From NCBI GenBank assembly GCA_034429675.1, contig DAOUFX010000323.1, positions 1 through 35,107 of the forward strand: DNA of 35,107 bases, in the 5' to 3' direction. This stretch comes from JAKQHY01 sp034429675 (GTDB lineage Bacteria; Chloroflexota; Anaerolineae; B4-G1; SLSP01). The position numbers and the translations under genes are program-made. Below are positions 33,816 through 35,107 of this stretch, one piece after another (the stretch's first letter is position 1; each line of letters begins with the position of its first letter). The notes under the pieces were generated by a model. That model was not told the DNA's origin. It made no database searches and saw nothing but the letters and a program-made list of their open reading frames with translations.

Positions 33816-35107
33816 ATGTCGCAACTACCTTATCTTTTACAACAAGCCGAACAGGCGATGACCGAAGGCGATTGGACGAAGGCGCAGGAACTTTACCAAC
33901 AGGCGCGCGACCTGGACGCCAACAATCCCAGAGCCGACCAGGGCCTGCGTCTGGCGCAGCGCGCGGTTGAGAAAGAGGCCGACCTCAAGGAGCGCATCGC
34001 CGAGGCTGACGCGCTGATGGCGCAGGGCGACTATCGCGGCGCGGCGAATGAGTACATCGCCATCACCGACTTCGCGGTGGCCTCGCCCCGGATTCTGAAG
34101 TTCCACACAGATTTGGAGCACAAGCGCAATCAGGCCCTTGACCTGCACAACTGGCAGACGCGGGTGCACAATGCCCAGGCTGAAATTCGCAAGGCCAACG
34201 CCGCCAGCGATTGGGAAGCCGCTGCCAAAGCCGCCGAAGATATGTTGCGACAGTTACCGCAGGAGCCGGTCTACCAACCGCTGAGAAGTGAACTGGAAAA
34301 TGCCCGCACGAATGCGTTGAGCCAGGGCGACCATCAAGCATTGCTGCGCAAAGCCGAAGAAGCCCTTCGCGCGCGGGAGTTTGAGCAGGGCATCATGCTG
34401 CTGGAAAACATCCCTCAAAGCTCTCCTTCGTATGCCAAGGCTCAAGGGTGGCTCCGGCAGGCCCACAGTTATCTGGACAGCCAGAAACGTGACCTGGCAG
34501 CGATTGAGACGGCCATCGCCGAGAATCGCTGGACCGACGCGCTGGCGCAGTTGGAACAGCAGCGTGACCGGTATCAGGACGTGCCGTTGTGGCAACAGCT
34601 CTACCTTCAGACCGGCATGACTTACGGGCGGCAATTGTTGGAAGCCGGGCGACAGCAAAACCAACAGCGCGCCTTTGATCAGGCGAAGCGGCAGTTTGAA
34701 GGCGCGCAGAAGGTTTTCGAGGAAGTGCTGAAAATCTACCCGGCTCACCTGGACGCCGCCGGCCTGCGCGACGAAAGCATAGACCTGGTCGCCATCACCG
34801 CCCATCAGGCTCAGGCGCGCGTGGATTGGGATAGCGGCCGCCGCACGGAAGCTGCCGAGTCCCTGAAGCTGGCCGGGCAACGGGTGGCGCACGCCAAATC
34901 CGAGGGACGCGATTACACCTCCGTCGGCGCGGTGGTAGAGACGATGCACAACACCGTCCTGGCCGAAATCAAACGCATTGAAGAGGACACCACGCGCCTG
35001 CGCAACGCGGAACGTTTGTGGGAGCAGAACGATTTGAGCAAGGCCAAAACCTTGTTTGAGGAAACCCTCGGCGCGCTGCTGCCGGAACACCAGCGCCAGG
35101 CCACCGA
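33816..35107 (+). CDS. TPR/coiled-coil repeat protein, 3' end outside the window
   Basis: An ATG at 33816, 4 nt after AGGAGG (33806-33811), opens a frame that stays open to the window end, giving at least 430 residues. The start (MSQLPYLLQQAEQAMTEGDW, then TKAQELYQQARDLDANNP) is a clear TPR unit, and further TPR-like helical pairs follow (ADALMAQGDYRGAANEY, AIAENRWTDALAQLEQQ, AERLWEQNDLSKAKTLFEE). Composition is Ala/Gln/Glu/Arg-rich, like the helical region of the 1543-aa kinase-like protein, and there is no signal peptide or membrane helix. It may be a related scaffold of the same system. What lies beyond the right edge is unknown. Confidence 0.85.
   Translation, partial: MSQLPYLLQQAEQAMTEGDWTKAQELYQQARDLDANNPRADQGLRLAQRAVEKEADLKERIAEADALMAQGDYRGAANEYIAITDFAVASPRILKFHTDLEHKRNQALDLHNWQTRVHNAQAEIRKANAASDWEAAAKAAEDMLRQLPQEPVYQPLRSELENARTNALSQGDHQALLRKAEEALRAREFEQGIMLLENIPQSSPSYAKAQGWLRQAHSYLDSQKRDLAAIETAIAENRWTDALAQLEQQRDRYQDVPLWQQLYLQTGMTYGRQLLEAGRQQNQQRAFDQAKRQFEGAQKVFEEVLKIYPAHLDAAGLRDESIDLVAITAHQAQARVDWDSGRRTEAAESLKLAGQRVAHAKSEGRDYTSVGAVVETMHNTVLAEIKRIEEDTTRLRNAERLWEQNDLSKAKTLFEETLGALLPEHQRQAT

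Overview
The window looks like a chromosomal segment of a Chloroflexi-type bacterium, most likely Anaerolineae-like. This is inferred from the gene repertoire and protein style: Tat-type lipoprotein solute-binding proteins, long Thr/Pro (TPT) linkers, thrombospondin-3-like calcium modules, NBR1-Ig-like and DUF11 domains, Tubulin_2-like proteins, and many STAND ATPases. No rRNA, tRNA, CRISPR array or transposase was seen.

Layout. (1) 1-470: a strong hairpin terminator from a gene left of the window, then a spacer with one doubtful small ORF. (2) 470-6775, minus strand: a complete five-gene family-5 ABC importer operon (binding protein, two permeases, two ATPases) with a consensus sigma-70 promoter (TTGACA-17-TATAAT) and a perfect 15-bp hairpin between the binding protein and permease genes. 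(3) 6885-7214, minus: a small Cys-rich protein that looks leaderless. (4) 7415-14973, minus: a tight four-gene operon encoding a STAND ATPase with a C-terminal winged helix, a 972-aa protein with an APH/kinase-like fold plus FecR-, Fn3- and TPR-like regions, a polytopic membrane protein, and a CHAT protease fused to a membrane domain. (5) 15193-15345, plus: a 50-aa exported peptide gene divergent from the STAND regulator. (6) 15411-17987, minus: an NB-ARC ATPase with a sigma-region-4-like helix-turn-helix, and a TPR protein. (7) 18296 to the window end, plus: a long co-directional block with a DJ-1/PfpI-like protein lacking its cysteine, a membrane-anchored vWA protein, a 1157-aa tubulin/FtsZ-like protein, a beta-propeller, a 1543-aa kinase-like/helical-repeat protein, a TM protein with NBR1-Ig and TSP3 modules, an exported Kelch/DUF11 protein, and a TPR/coiled-coil protein that runs off the window.

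How they may work together. Regions 4-6 look like a signalling or conflict module: nucleotide-switch ATPases with DNA-binding domains, an APH-like partner and a caspase-like CHAT effector placed at the membrane, with a candidate peptide signal between two STAND systems. Region 7 looks like an envelope-spanning system that puts vWA, Ig and TSP3 modules outside the cell and a tubulin-like NTPase, a kinase-like protein and helical-repeat scaffolds inside. Both functional readings are inferences; the domain calls rest on motifs visible in the translations. Several intergenic spacers carry degenerate 7-nt-period repeats directly upstream of ribosome binding sites.
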